DNA of 9,406 bases from Pseudomonadota bacterium. GTDB lineage: Bacteria; Pseudomonadota; Alphaproteobacteria; Rhizobiales; Rhizobiaceae. Where the stretch lies: positions 1 through 9,406 of the forward strand of contig JAEZXF010000230.1 of NCBI GenBank assembly GCA_023419995.1, written 5' to 3'. Below the pieces are notes generated by a model that saw only the letters and a program-made list of their open reading frames with translations, was not told the origin of the DNA and did not search any database. Numbering within the stretch: the first letter of the stretch is position 1; every line of letters begins with the position of its first letter. Shown one piece after another: positions 1 to 8,388 of the stretch. The position numbers were made by a program, and so were the translations under genes.

Positions 1-1893
1 GGGACGACTGCGGTTGATCGCGATGGTCCCGTCGTGGAGCCGCACGGCGACCAGCCGCGCGTCCTCGGACACGAAGGCGTGCGGTATCTCGCGCGCCGCG
101 AGCAGCCCGATGCCGGCCCCGACCAGCGGCAGCGCCGCCCAGCGCAGGCCGCCGCCGGCCATGGTGAGGATCGCGAGCGCCGCCGTCAGCACCAGCACCG
201 CCGAGAGCGGGATGGCGCCGGTGGCATCGAGCGTCGAATGCTCGGCCAGCCGAAAGGCGATGGCGTTCATGGCGGCGATGCCCTGCCCCATCAGCCAGAG
301 CGGCGCCGCATCCAGCCCGAGCGGCATGGCGAGCGAGGCCAGCACCGCCATCGGCATCACGACCACCGACACCACCGGCATCGCCGCGAGATTGGCGACG
401 AGCCCGAGCGGAGACACCTGCTGGAAGTGCCACGCCGTGAACAGCGCGGTCGCGAGGCCCGCCACCACCGAGGTCATGGCGAGACCGGCCGCGTAGCCCA
501 TGCCGGTTCGCGCCACGGTGGCGAGGGCGGAGCGCCGGTGCGGACGCCCGGGGCTGCGGCGGTCGCGATGGTCGCGCCATCCGGCGTAGGCGGCGACCAG
601 CGCGGCGGTGGCGGCGAACGACATCTGGAACGACGGCCCCATGACCTCGTGCGGCGCGAGCAGGAGGATGATCAGCGCCGAGATCGCAAGATTGCGCATG
701 GTCAGCGCCGCGCGGTCGAACAGCACGGCGAGCAGCATCACCGCGAGCATGATGAAGCTGCGCTGGGCTGCGACGTCCGCGCCCGACATGACGAGATAGA
801 AGGCGGTCGCCGCCAGCGCCATCGCCGCGGCGTACTTCTTGACCGGACGGCGCATGGCGAATGTCGGGAACAGCGCGAAGCCGGCGCGCATCGACACCAT
901 CAGCGTGCCCGCGACCAGCGCCATGTGCAGCCCCGAGATCGAGATGACGTGGTAGAGGCCGGTGATGCGCATCGCCTCGTTGAGGTCTTCCGGGATGCCG
1001 GCCCGGATGCCGGTGACCAGCGCCGCCGCGACCGCGCCTTCCGGGCCGCCGATCCGGCTCTCGATGCGGCCGGCCATCCGGGCGCGCCAGCCTTCCATCT
1101 GCGCGGCGAGGCGCTCGCGCAGCGCTGGCGGCGTGTCCGGCGCCGTGCGGTCCGGCCCGGCAAGGAAGAAACCGACCGCGCCGATGCCGGAGAAATAGCT
1201 CTCGAAAGCGAAATCGTAGCTGCCGGGCCGCACCGGGCCGGAAGGCGGCAGCAGGCGGACGACGCCCTGCACCGTATCGCCCGGCATCAGCCCCGCAGGC
1301 GCCGCCCGTGCCGTGGCGCGCACGCGACGCGGCGCGTGGCGCAGCGCCGGCCTTTCCGTCGAGACGACGTCGAGCGTCAGCCGGACCCGGCCGCTCGCCT
1401 GGTGCTCGACCCGCACGACGCGCGCGGTGAGCCGGGTCGAGATCTCCGCACCCAGCATCGGCGTTGCCGCCCGCAGGGTCTCGACCTTTCCGGCCAGCAT
1501 GCCCGCGGCCGCCATCGCCGCGGCGAGGAAAAGCGCGTGCAGGAGAGGACGGAAGACCGTTGCGGCGGCGAGCGCGCCGAGAGCGGCGAAGGAAAGCACG
1601 AGCGGCGCCAGCGCCGGCTCCGCGCGCATGGTGAAATAGGCGAGCGCGCCCGCGGCCATGAACACGGGCGCGAACAGGAAGGCGTTGCCGCGCTCCAGCT
1701 CGTGGTCGAAGGCGCTGCGGATCGCGCCGGCCACGGCGGCAACGCCACGCCACCGCGGCGGCGGTGCCTGTCGGCGCGGCAGCGTCAGCAAAGGCACGGG
1801 AACGGGGGGCGCAGACGAAGGCTCCGGCGCAGCGGCGGCGTGCGCGCCGAACTGCCGGCGCTCGTCCGCGACGCGCGTTTCGCCTGCGTCCAT
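1..1893 (-). CDS. comEC: ComEC/Rec2-family DNA-uptake channel protein (3' end outside window)
   Basis: Inner-membrane protein of the family that moves single-stranded DNA across the cytoplasmic membrane during transformation. The frame is open from ATG 1893 to the window edge: 631 codons, no stop, C-terminus missing. Seen: an Ala/Pro-rich tail (about residues 1-65), then hydrophobic segments (about 72-135), a soluble DUF4131-like domain (about 140-250), and the polytopic Competence domain. The family signature [10 protein letters not shown] is at residues 315-324, after a typical TGIRAGIP segment (294-301). A later [13 protein letters not shown] stretch has its Asn near residue 501. A GGGGAG box lies 6 bases before the ATG. 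It diverges from gltX. Many rhizobial homologues lack the metallo-beta-lactamase tail of Bacillus ComEC, but the cut prevents testing that here. Rhizobia are seldom naturally competent, so the physiological role is uncertain. Family assignment is firm. Confidence 0.93.
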   Translation of the reverse strand, partial: MDAGETRVADERRQFGAHAAAAPEPSSAPPVPVPLLTLPRRQAPPPRWRGVAAVAGAIRSAFDHELERGNAFLFAPVFMAAGALAYFTMRAEPALAPLVLSFAALGALAAATVFRPLLHALFLAAAMAAAGMLAGKVETLRAATPMLGAEISTRLTARVVRVEHQASGRVRLTLDVVSTERPALRHAPRRVRATARAAPAGLMPGDTVQGVVRLLPPSGPVRPGSYDFAFESYFSGIGAVGFFLAGPDRTAPDTPPALRERLAAQMEGWRARMAGRIESRIGGPEGAVAAALVTGIRAGIPEDLNEAMRITGLYHVISISGLHMALVAGTLMVSMRAGFALFPTFAMRRPVKKYAAAMALAATAFYLVMSGADVAAQRSFIMLAVMLLAVLFDRAALTMRNLAISALIILLLAPHEVMGPSFQMSFAATAALVAAYAGWRDHRDRRSPGRPHRRSALATVARTGMGYAAGLAMTSVVAGLATALFTAWHFQQVSPLGLVANLAAMPVVSVVVMPMAVLASLAMPLGLDAAPLWLMGQGIAAMNAIAFRLAEHSTLDATGAIPLSAVLVLTAALAILTMAGGGLRWAALPLVGAGIGLLAAREIPHAFVSEDARLVAVRLHDGTIAINRSRP

Positions 1894-1918
1894 GCCTGGC
1901 TCCCCCCGCCGGTAACCG

Positions 1919-1946
1919 CTTGCACGCTGAAGCGCCTATGCTACAT
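1919..1946 (+). promoter_or_regulatory. Candidate housekeeping promoter for gltX
   Basis: CTTGCA (1919-1924) and CTACAT (1941-1946) are separated by 16 bases. They resemble the rhizobial sigma-70 consensus CTTGAC-N17-CTATAT. Placement fits a leader of roughly 60 bases before the gltX ATG. The leader contains a small CGGGC/GCCCG stem (1967-1982) without a T-run, so it is not a terminator. No equally good promoter for comEC is visible on the opposite strand of this gap. The call rests on motif similarity alone. Confidence 0.4.
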
Positions 1947-2010
1947 GAGCGCCAGCAAAAGGCCACCGGGCGCCACGGCCCGCATTCTCCCGTTCCAAAG
2001 GCAGGAAGCC

Positions 2011-3432
2011 ATGTCCGACAAGGTCATCACCCGCTTTGCCCCCTCGCCCACGGGCTATCTGCACATCGGCGGCGCGCGCCCGGCGCTGTTCAACTGGCTC
2101 TACGCCCGGCACACCGGCGGCATCATGCTGCTCCGCATCGAGGACACCGACCGCGAGCGCTCGTCCGAGGCCGCCACGGCCGCCATCCTCGACGGGCTGA
2201 AGTGGCTCGGCCTCGAATGGGACGGGGAGCCGGTGTCGCAGTTCGAGCGTGCCGGGCGCCATCGCGAGGTGGCCGAGGAGCTGGTGCGCATGGGCAAGGC
2301 CTACTATTGCTACGCCACGCCGCAGGAGCTCGAGGAGATGCGCGAGAAGGCGCGCGCCGAGGGCCGGCCGCCGCGCTACGACGGGCGCTGGCGCGACCGC
2401 GACCCCGCCGAGGCGCCGGCGGGGGTGAAGCCCGCGATCCGCATCAAGGCGCCGCAGGACGGCGAGACGCTGGTGCCCGATCGCGTCCAGGGCGACGTGC
2501 GCTTTCCCAACAAGGACCTCGACGACTTCATCATCCTGCGCTCCGACGGCAACCCCACCTACATGCACGCCGTGGTGGTCGACGACCACGACATGGGCGT
2601 CACCCACATCATCCGCGGCGACGACCACCTGACCAACGCCGCCCGCCAGACCGTCATCTACCAGGCGATGGGCTGGGACGTGCCGGTGATGGCGCATATC
2701 CCGCTCATCCACGGGCCGGACGGGGCGAAGCTGTCCAAGCGCCACGGCGCGCTCGGCGTCGAGGCCTACCGGGCCATGGGCTACCTGCCGGAGGCGCTGC
2801 GCAATTACCTCGCCCGCCTCGGCTGGAGCCACGGCGACGACGAGGTGATGTCGACCGAGGACATGGTGCGCTGGTTCGAGATCGAGGACGTCAACCGCGG
2901 CGCGGCGCGCTTCGACTACGCCAAGCTCGAGGCGCTGAACGGCCTCTACATGCGCAAGAGCGACGACGCAGACCTGCTCGGCCGCTTCCTGGCGACGCTG
3001 CCGTTCATCGAGGAGCGCGGCGCGATCCCGGCAGAGCCGAACGAGCAGCAGACGGCGATGCTGCTCGCCGCCCTGCCCGGCCTCAAGGAACGCGCCAAGA
3101 CGCTGGTCGAGCTCGCCGACAGCGCGCAGTACCTGTTCGTCTCGCGGCCGCTCGCCCTCGACGAGAAGGCGGCACAGATCCTCGACGCCGACGCGCGCGG
3201 CATCGTCGCCGCCCTCATGCCGGAGTTCGAGGCGCTGGACGAGTGGACCGCCGCGTCGACCGAGGCGGTGGTGCGGGCCTTCGCCGAAAGGAGCGGCCTG
3301 AAGCTCGGAAAGGTGGCGCAGCCGCTGCGCGCGGCGCTGACCGGCCGGGCCACCTCGCCCGGCGTGTTCGACGTCATCGCGGTGCTCGGACGGGAAGAAA
3401 GCCTGGGGCGGCTGCGCGACCAGATTGCATGA
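2011..3432 (+). CDS. gltX: Glutamyl-tRNA synthetase (class I)
   Basis: Attaches glutamate to tRNA(Glu) in the cytosol using ATP. At 473 residues it has normal length for a bacterial GluRS. The catalytic Rossmann fold carries the HIGH-type motif (PTGYLHIGG, His18 to Gly21), [19 protein letters not shown] (199-209) and the KMSKS-type loop KLSKR (240-244). The C-terminal half is the all-helical anticodon-binding region. ATG 2011 is chosen because the family begins a few residues before FAPSPTG; AGGA 2003-2006 gives a plausible ribosome site. The same frame is open far upstream, but that part is antisense to comEC. Most alphaproteobacteria lack GlnRS and often carry two GltX copies, so this enzyme or a paralogue may also mischarge tRNA(Gln) for GatCAB; that is inference. 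Odd point: Pro24 sits where GluRS usually has Thr (GGARTALFNW). No terminator is obvious before gltA. Confidence 0.97.
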   Translation: MSDKVITRFAPSPTGYLHIGGARPALFNWLYARHTGGIMLLRIEDTDRERSSEAATAAILDGLKWLGLEWDGEPVSQFERAGRHREVAEELVRMGKAYYCYATPQELEEMREKARAEGRPPRYDGRWRDRDPAEAPAGVKPAIRIKAPQDGETLVPDRVQGDVRFPNKDLDDFIILRSDGNPTYMHAVVVDDHDMGVTHIIRGDDHLTNAARQTVIYQAMGWDVPVMAHIPLIHGPDGAKLSKRHGALGVEAYRAMGYLPEALRNYLARLGWSHGDDEVMSTEDMVRWFEIEDVNRGAARFDYAKLEALNGLYMRKSDDADLLGRFLATLPFIEERGAIPAEPNEQQTAMLLAALPGLKERAKTLVELADSAQYLFVSRPLALDEKAAQILDADARGIVAALMPEFEALDEWTAASTEAVVRAFAERSGLKLGKVAQPLRAALTGRATSPGVFDVIAVLGREESLGRLRDQIA

Positions 3433-3486
3433 GCGGAACGAAATGCTCCCCTATGGTGCAATGCGAGAAACGGCCCGTCGAATCCC

Positions 3487-3515
3487 TTGGCAGCTTCCCG
3501 CAAATCGGATAGCAA
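3487..3515 (+). promoter_or_regulatory. Weak candidate promoter for gltA
   Basis: TTGGCA (3487-3492), a 17-base spacer and TAGCAA (3510-3515) form the best sigma-70-like pair I see in the 167-base gltX-gltA gap. The -35 matches five of six consensus bases, but the -10 is poor. gltA could also be transcribed by read-through from gltX, since no intrinsic terminator is visible between them. Confidence 0.22.
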
Positions 3516-3538
3516 GGGCGCGCAATCGGGTGATGATT

Positions 3539-3565
3539 GTTATCGAACATAACCGATGAGCATCG
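3539..3565. repeat. Two abutting short inverted repeats upstream of gltA
   Basis: GTTAT-cgaac-ATAAC occupies 3539-3553, and CGATG-ag-CATCG follows immediately at 3554-3565. Both have perfect 5-base arms. They lie 35-60 bases before the gltA ATG, downstream of the promoter candidate, in a locally AT-richer patch. They could be an operator or leader structure, or chance; I do not recognise a known regulator's site. Confidence 0.35.
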
Positions 3566-3585
3566 CAGGCGGGGCGCCACAGATT

Positions 3586-3591
3586 GAGAGG
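3586..3591 (+). promoter_or_regulatory. Ribosome binding site that fixes the gltA start
   Basis: GAGAGG lies 8 bases before ATG 3600, which is ideal spacing. An in-frame GTG at 3591 overlaps this box and would add only Met-Ile-Val, so it is unlikely to be the start. The ATG also gives the N-terminus expected of type II citrate synthases. Confidence 0.75.
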
Positions 3592-3599
3592 TGATTGTG

Positions 3600-4889
<1,290 letters not shown>

Positions 4890-4912
4890 GAAGGCGCAGC
4901 CGCAAGACAGAC

Positions 4913-4936
4913 AAAGGGCGCTTCGGCGCCCTTTTT
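4913..4936 (+). terminator. Intrinsic terminator of gltA with UUCG tetraloop
   Basis: A perfect 9-base-pair stem (4913-4921 with 4926-4934) closes on C-UUCG-G, an exceptionally stable tetraloop. The GC core GGGCGC/GCGCCC is followed by five T (4932-4936). It starts 24 bases after the gltA stop. On the minus strand the stem is followed by TTTGTC, a weaker tail, so it may only partly stop lpxB transcripts. Confidence 0.9.
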
Positions 4937-4941
4937 GCTTG

Positions 4942-4987
4942 CCGGCGGATCGATGAAGCCGGAGCGGCTCTCGATCGGCACCGCCGG
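4942..4987. repeat. Imperfect 46-base hairpin in the gltA/lpxB convergent gap
   Basis: CCGGCGG (4942-4948) pairs with CCGCCGG (4981-4987), ATCGA (4949-4953) with TCGAT (4971-4975), and AGCCG (4957-4961) with CGGCT (4965-4969) around a GAG loop. Bulges separate the three helices. In lpxB mRNA it would form 46 bases after the stop codon, just before the reverse copy of the gltA terminator stem. It could be a 3' end or stabilising structure. In GC-rich DNA a chance origin is possible. Confidence 0.45.
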
Positions 4988-5033
4988 GCAAACGGATGGC
5001 ATGCGGGAGCTGCGAGCGGCAATGGAGGTGCGC

Positions 5034-6206
5034 TCAGGCGCGCTGGCGGATGCAGGCCAGGACCGCCTCGGCGGCGAGCGTGCCGGCCGGGCGCTGCGTC
5101 GCCATGCGCGCTGCGACCTGCCCGAGACCGTCGACCTGCGCCGCCCGTGTCGGGGTGTCTTCCCACAGCTGCTCGATGAGGCGCGCCAGATAGGGCGGGC
5201 GCAGGAAGTCGTTGTAGTACTCCAGGACCACGGGCCAGTCGGCGATGAGGTTCGGCAGCGAGGCCGACCAGGTGGTGATGAAGCGCATCATCGCCGTCGT
5301 CACCCAGTCGGTGCGGTAGCACGAGATCATCGGCACGCCGGCGAGCGCCAGTTCCAGCGACACGGTGCCGGAAGCGGCGAGCGCGGCATCCGCCTCGCCG
5401 AACGCCGCCCATTTCTCGTCCTCGCCATGGACGACGCGCGGCCGCACCGGCCATGACGACACCGCCTCCTCGACCAGCGCGGCGACATGCGGCACGGTCG
5501 GGATCGTCACACTGAAGGCGCCGCCGCGCTGGGCGAGAAGGCACAGCGTCTCGCCGAAGGGGTCGAGCAGCCGCCTGACCTCGCCGCGCCGCGATCCCGG
5601 CAGCACGACGAGCCGCCGCGGCGCCGTGCGTGCCGCGATCGGCCGCGCCTGCTGCGCCTTGCGGGCGGCGAGCACGCCCGGATGGGTCGCGAGCCGGTGG
5701 CCGACATAGACGCCCTGCGGCCCCTCGAGGCGCGACAGCGCCTCCGGCTCGAACGGAAGCACGCACAGCACGCGGTCGACATAGGATCGCATGTCGCGCG
5801 CGCGGCCCGGCCGCCACGCCCACACGCTGGGGCAGACATAGTGCACGATCGGCACGTCCGGCGCCGCCGCGCGCACCTTCCGCGCGACGCGCAGGGAGAA
5901 ATCAGGGCTGTCGATGGTGATGAGGCAGTCGGGTCTCGCCCTGGCGACGGCCTGCGCGGTCTGGCCGATGCGGCGCATCAGGCGCGGCAGGTCGCGAAGC
6001 ACGGCGGTGATGCCCATCAGCGCGATCTCGCCGCCGTCGAACAGCGGCTCGAGGCCGAGCGCGCGCAGGTGGCGGCCGCCGACGCCGACGAGCTCGACGC
6101 GCCGGCCGGTCTGCCGCGCGAGCGCGGCGACGAGATCGGCGCCGAGAAGATCGCCCGATTCCTCGCCGGCGACGATGGCGATGCGCAGGGGCCGATCCTC
6201 GCTCAT
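5034..6206 (-). CDS. lpxB: Lipid A disaccharide synthase
   Basis: Membrane-associated GT-B glycosyltransferase (family GT19). It joins lipid X to UDP-2,3-diacylglucosamine, giving the beta-1,6 disaccharide-1-phosphate of lipid A. At 390 residues it has normal length. Motifs seen: AGEESGD (13-19) in the N-terminal Rossmann domain, CPSVWAWR (125-132), the inter-domain YVGHRL, LPGSRRGEV (202-210) at the nucleotide-binding half, and ASGTVSLELALAG with Ser279 and Glu285. ATG 6206 overlaps the lpxI stop in ATGA, and GGGGAGG (6211-6217) sits 4 bases upstream inside the end of lpxI, so translation is probably coupled. The frame is open much further upstream, but that stretch lies under lpxI and is not part of the protein. 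It is the last gene of the lpx operon and converges on gltA. Termination probably relies on the hairpins in the 144-base gap. Confidence 0.97.
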   Translation of the reverse strand: MSEDRPLRIAIVAGEESGDLLGADLVAALARQTGRRVELVGVGGRHLRALGLEPLFDGGEIALMGITAVLRDLPRLMRRIGQTAQAVARARPDCLITIDSPDFSLRVARKVRAAAPDVPIVHYVCPSVWAWRPGRARDMRSYVDRVLCVLPFEPEALSRLEGPQGVYVGHRLATHPGVLAARKAQQARPIAARTAPRRLVVLPGSRRGEVRRLLDPFGETLCLLAQRGGAFSVTIPTVPHVAALVEEAVSSWPVRPRVVHGEDEKWAAFGEADAALAASGTVSLELALAGVPMISCYRTDWVTTAMMRFITTWSASLPNLIADWPVVLEYYNDFLRPPYLARLIEQLWEDTPTRAAQVDGLGQVAARMATQRPAGTLAAEAVLACIRQRA

Positions 6207-7090
6207 TCCGCCTCCCCGCCCGTCAGGCCGACGATGAACAGGCCCACCTCGTCGGCCAGTGCCACCGTGCGCTCGAAATCGAGGATGAAGGACCGCCCGG
6301 AATCGAGCGCGATGCCGGCAAGGCCGGCGGCGCGGGCGGCGGTGACGGTGTCGGGGCCGATCGCCGGCAGGTCGGCGCGCCTGTCCTGCTGGGGCTTGCA
6401 GCACTTGACCAGCACGCCGCCGCTCTTGCCGGCGAGCCGTCCGTGGCCGCGCATGCCGGCGGTGCGGGCGAGCAGGCCGTCGGTGCCCTCTATGCCCTCG
6501 AGCGCGATGGCGCGGCCGCCGATGGCGATCGCGGCCTGGCCGATGTCGAGCCGGCCGATGGCGCGCGCCGCGATGGCGGCCGCGTCGATGTCGCGCTGGT
6601 CGGAAGCCGACGGCCGGGCGCGGGTGAGACACCCCTCCGGCGTCAGGAGGTCGGGCACCACCTCGTCGGCCGCGACGACGCGCATGCCCTGCGCCTCGAT
6701 GATGTGGATGACGGTGCGCAGCAGGCCGTCGTCGCCGCGCAGCAGGCCGGCGGCGATGCGCGGCAGGTCGAGGAGCAGCGGCAGGGACCACCTGATGCGG
6801 GAAAGGCGCGGCCGGCGCGCGATGCTGCCCGCCATCACCACCCGCCGCACGCCCTCGGCGCGCAGGCGGGCAAGAAACGGCCCGACATCCTCGACCGAAA
6901 CCGGGAAAGTGTCGGCGCCGCCGAAATCGGCCGTCTCCGCCTCACCCGAAACGACCGCCACCAGCGGCTTCCGGCCGCGCGCCAGCAGCGTCCTGACGAC
7001 GGCGACGGGCAATGCCCCGCCGCCGGCGATCACGGCTATGCGGCCTTCCTGCGCCTCGCCGGCGCCGGGGGATGGTTCACTCGCCGCCAT
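6203..7090 (-). CDS. lpxI: UDP-2,3-diacylglucosamine pyrophosphatase LpxI (DUF1009 family)
   Basis: Hydrolyses UDP-2,3-diacylglucosamine to lipid X and UMP. This is the step done by the unrelated LpxH in E. coli; LpxI is the usual enzyme in alphaproteobacteria. At 295 residues it is near family length plus a short extension. Seen: VIAGGGALP (20-28) opening the N-terminal domain, and KPQQDRRADLPAIGP (231-245) in the C-terminal catalytic domain. Asp236 or Asp240 probably corresponds to the catalytic Asp225 of Caulobacter LpxI; an alignment would decide. ATG 7090 is the only sensible start: I saw none in the stretch of frame I read upstream (to about 7200), and internal ones would cut the GGGALP strand. 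It adds about 16 acidic, Ala-rich residues and overlaps the end of lpxA by 14 bases. Its ribosome site is weak, so coupling to lpxA translation is likely. Its position between lpxA and lpxB supports the call. Confidence 0.95.
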   Translation of the reverse strand: MAASEPSPGAGEAQEGRIAVIAGGGALPVAVVRTLLARGRKPLVAVVSGEAETADFGGADTFPVSVEDVGPFLARLRAEGVRRVVMAGSIARRPRLSRIRWSLPLLLDLPRIAAGLLRGDDGLLRTVIHIIEAQGMRVVAADEVVPDLLTPEGCLTRARPSASDQRDIDAAAIAARAIGRLDIGQAAIAIGGRAIALEGIEGTDGLLARTAGMRGHGRLAGKSGGVLVKCCKPQQDRRADLPAIGPDTVTAARAAGLAGIALDSGRSFILDFERTVALADEVGLFIVGLTGGEAE

Positions 7091-7907
7091 CGCCGGCGTT
7101 CTCGCCGCGATCGCCCAGCGGCGGCACGGTGAAATGCCTCCTGCCGCGGCTGGTGAGAAAATCGAGGATGTCGACGACCGCGGGCGAATCCGCGAAGTCG
7201 CGCCGCACCGTCTCCGCGTTCTCGGCGACGGTTCGCTCGGGCGAGAACAGCGCGCGGTACGCGGCGCGCAGCGTCATCAGCTCGGCGCGGCTCATGCCCG
7301 AGCGCTTGAGGCCGATGACGTTGAAGCCGCGCAGCTCGGCGCGGTTGCCGACCGCCATGCCGTAGGGAATGACGTCGCCGACCACGGCAGCCATCCCGCC
7401 GACGAACGCATGATGCCCGATGCGGACGAACTGGTGCACGGCGGCCAGGCCGCCGATGATGACGTTGTTGCCGATCTCGCAATGGCCGCCGAGCGTCGCG
7501 CCGTGCGTCAGGGTGACGTTGTCGCCGACGATGCAGTCATGCGCGACATGCGAATAGGCGAGGAAGAAGCCGTTGTCGCCGACGACCGTGGCGCGGTGGC
7601 CGTAATCCGTTCCCCGGTGCATGGTCACGGATTCGCGGATGTCGCAGTTCCTGCCGATCGTCAGCGTGGTGCGGCCGCCCTTGTGCTTGCCGTCCTGCGG
7701 CGGGCCGCCGAGCGCGGCGAAGGCCTGCACGCGGGTGCCCTCGCCGATCGTGGTCGCGCCCGTCACCGAGACATGGTTGGCGAGGTTGACGCCGTCGCCC
7801 AGCACGGCCTCGGGGCCGACGAGGCAGAAGGGGCCGACCTCGACATTGGCGCCGAGCTGCGCGCCCTTCTCGACGACCGCGCTCGGATGGATGACAGTCC
7901 CGCCCAT
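7077..7907 (-). CDS. lpxA: UDP-N-acetylglucosamine O-acyltransferase
   Basis: First enzyme of lipid A synthesis: moves a (3R)-3-hydroxyacyl chain from ACP to the 3-OH of UDP-GlcNAc. It is a cytosolic trimer with a left-handed beta helix. At 276 residues it has normal length. Hexapeptide repeats run from about residue 2 to 190, and the rest is the helical cap. The catalytic base is His123 in SHVAHDC (E. coli His125). His120, His142 and His158-Gln159 match the other active-site residues. Gly171 in VGGM matches E. coli Gly173, the hydrocarbon-ruler position, which suggests a long acyl chain such as C14 (inference). GAGGGAG (7913-7919) lies 5 bases before the ATG and overlaps the fabZ stop; the gap between genes is 10 bases. 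The deacetylase LpxC, which acts next, is not in this window. Confidence 0.97.
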   Translation of the reverse strand: MGGTVIHPSAVVEKGAQLGANVEVGPFCLVGPEAVLGDGVNLANHVSVTGATTIGEGTRVQAFAALGGPPQDGKHKGGRTTLTIGRNCDIRESVTMHRGTDYGHRATVVGDNGFFLAYSHVAHDCIVGDNVTLTHGATLGGHCEIGNNVIIGGLAAVHQFVRIGHHAFVGGMAAVVGDVIPYGMAVGNRAELRGFNVIGLKRSGMSRAELMTLRAAYRALFSPERTVAENAETVRRDFADSPAVVDILDFLTSRGRRHFTVPPLGDRGENAGDGGE

Positions 7908-7917
7908 CGCCGCTCCC

Positions 7918-8388
7918 TCAGGCCGCAGTCTTCGGCGCCATCATGGCGGAGATCTCGGCTTCGGCCGCCTTGACGCCGTCGACCGTGGCCTCGCAGGCGA
8001 AGCGCCAGATATTGCTGCGCTGCTTCAGCTTGCGGACGTGGATCTCCAGCCGGTCACCCGGCACCACGGGACGGCGGAACTTGGCGTTGTCGATGGTCAT
8101 GAAATAGACGACCGACGGCTTGTCGGCGCCGGTCGAGCGGATGCAGATCGCGCCGGCGGTCTGCGCCATCGCCTCGATGATGAGCACGCCCGGCATGACC
8201 GGCTGGCCGGGGAAATGTCCCTGGAAGTGCGGCTCGTTGAAGGTGACGTTCTTGATGCCGACGGCGGCGTTGTCGCCGTCGATGTCGACGATGCGGTCGA
8301 CCAGCAGGAACGGATAGCGATGCGGCAGGAGCCGCAGAAGCCCGAGAATATCGACGCTCTCCAGCGTCGTGGCGCCCCCGTCAGCCAT
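7918..8388 (-). CDS. fabZ: (3R)-hydroxyacyl-ACP dehydratase FabZ
   Basis: Hot-dog-fold dehydratase that converts (3R)-3-hydroxyacyl-ACP to trans-2-enoyl-ACP in fatty acid elongation. Its substrate is the same pool LpxA and LpxD use, so its place in this operon links membrane lipid and lipid A supply. At 156 residues it is typical. The catalytic pair is His58 in [11 protein letters not shown] and Glu72 in IIEAMAQ, at the family's 14-residue spacing. [12 protein letters not shown] (21-32) is the usual start of the fold. The ATG overlaps the end of lpxD by 8 bases, and AAAGGA (8397-8402) stands 8 bases upstream inside lpxD. A roughly 12-residue N-terminal tail before the conserved fold is common in alphaproteobacterial FabZ. 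Nothing unusual was seen. Confidence 0.97.
   Translation of the reverse strand: MADGGATTLESVDILGLLRLLPHRYPFLLVDRIVDIDGDNAAVGIKNVTFNEPHFQGHFPGQPVMPGVLIIEAMAQTAGAICIRSTGADKPSVVYFMTIDNAKFRRPVVPGDRLEIHVRKLKQRSNIWRFACEATVDGVKAAEAEISAMMAPKTAA

Noticed and set aside
1967..1982. CGGGC/GCCCG stem in the gltX leader as a terminator or riboswitch
   Set aside because: It has only five base pairs and no T-run, and no conserved riboswitch core is visible. Such stems are common by chance at this GC content.
34..2010. Very long plus-strand open frame running antisense through comEC into gltX
   Set aside because: It arises from GC-rich third positions of comEC on the other strand. Its translation is a low-complexity Arg/His/Gly-rich string with no domain, and it joins gltX only because no stop intervenes. 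comEC on the minus strand has clear family motifs.
3591..3593. GTG as the start of gltA
   Set aside because: It overlaps the GAGAGG ribosome site that is ideally spaced for ATG 3600, and would add only three residues not typical of the family.
6207..6791. Upstream extension of the lpxB frame by 195 codons
   Set aside because: It lies entirely under lpxI, is Arg/His/Pro-rich, and LpxB proteins begin near the GEESGD motif at the normal distance from ATG 6206.
5487..7973. Plus-strand 828-codon open frame opposite lpxB, lpxI and lpxA
   Set aside because: It is antisense to three well-identified genes, with biased Arg/Ala/Asp composition and no recognisable motif. It is a codon-bias shadow.
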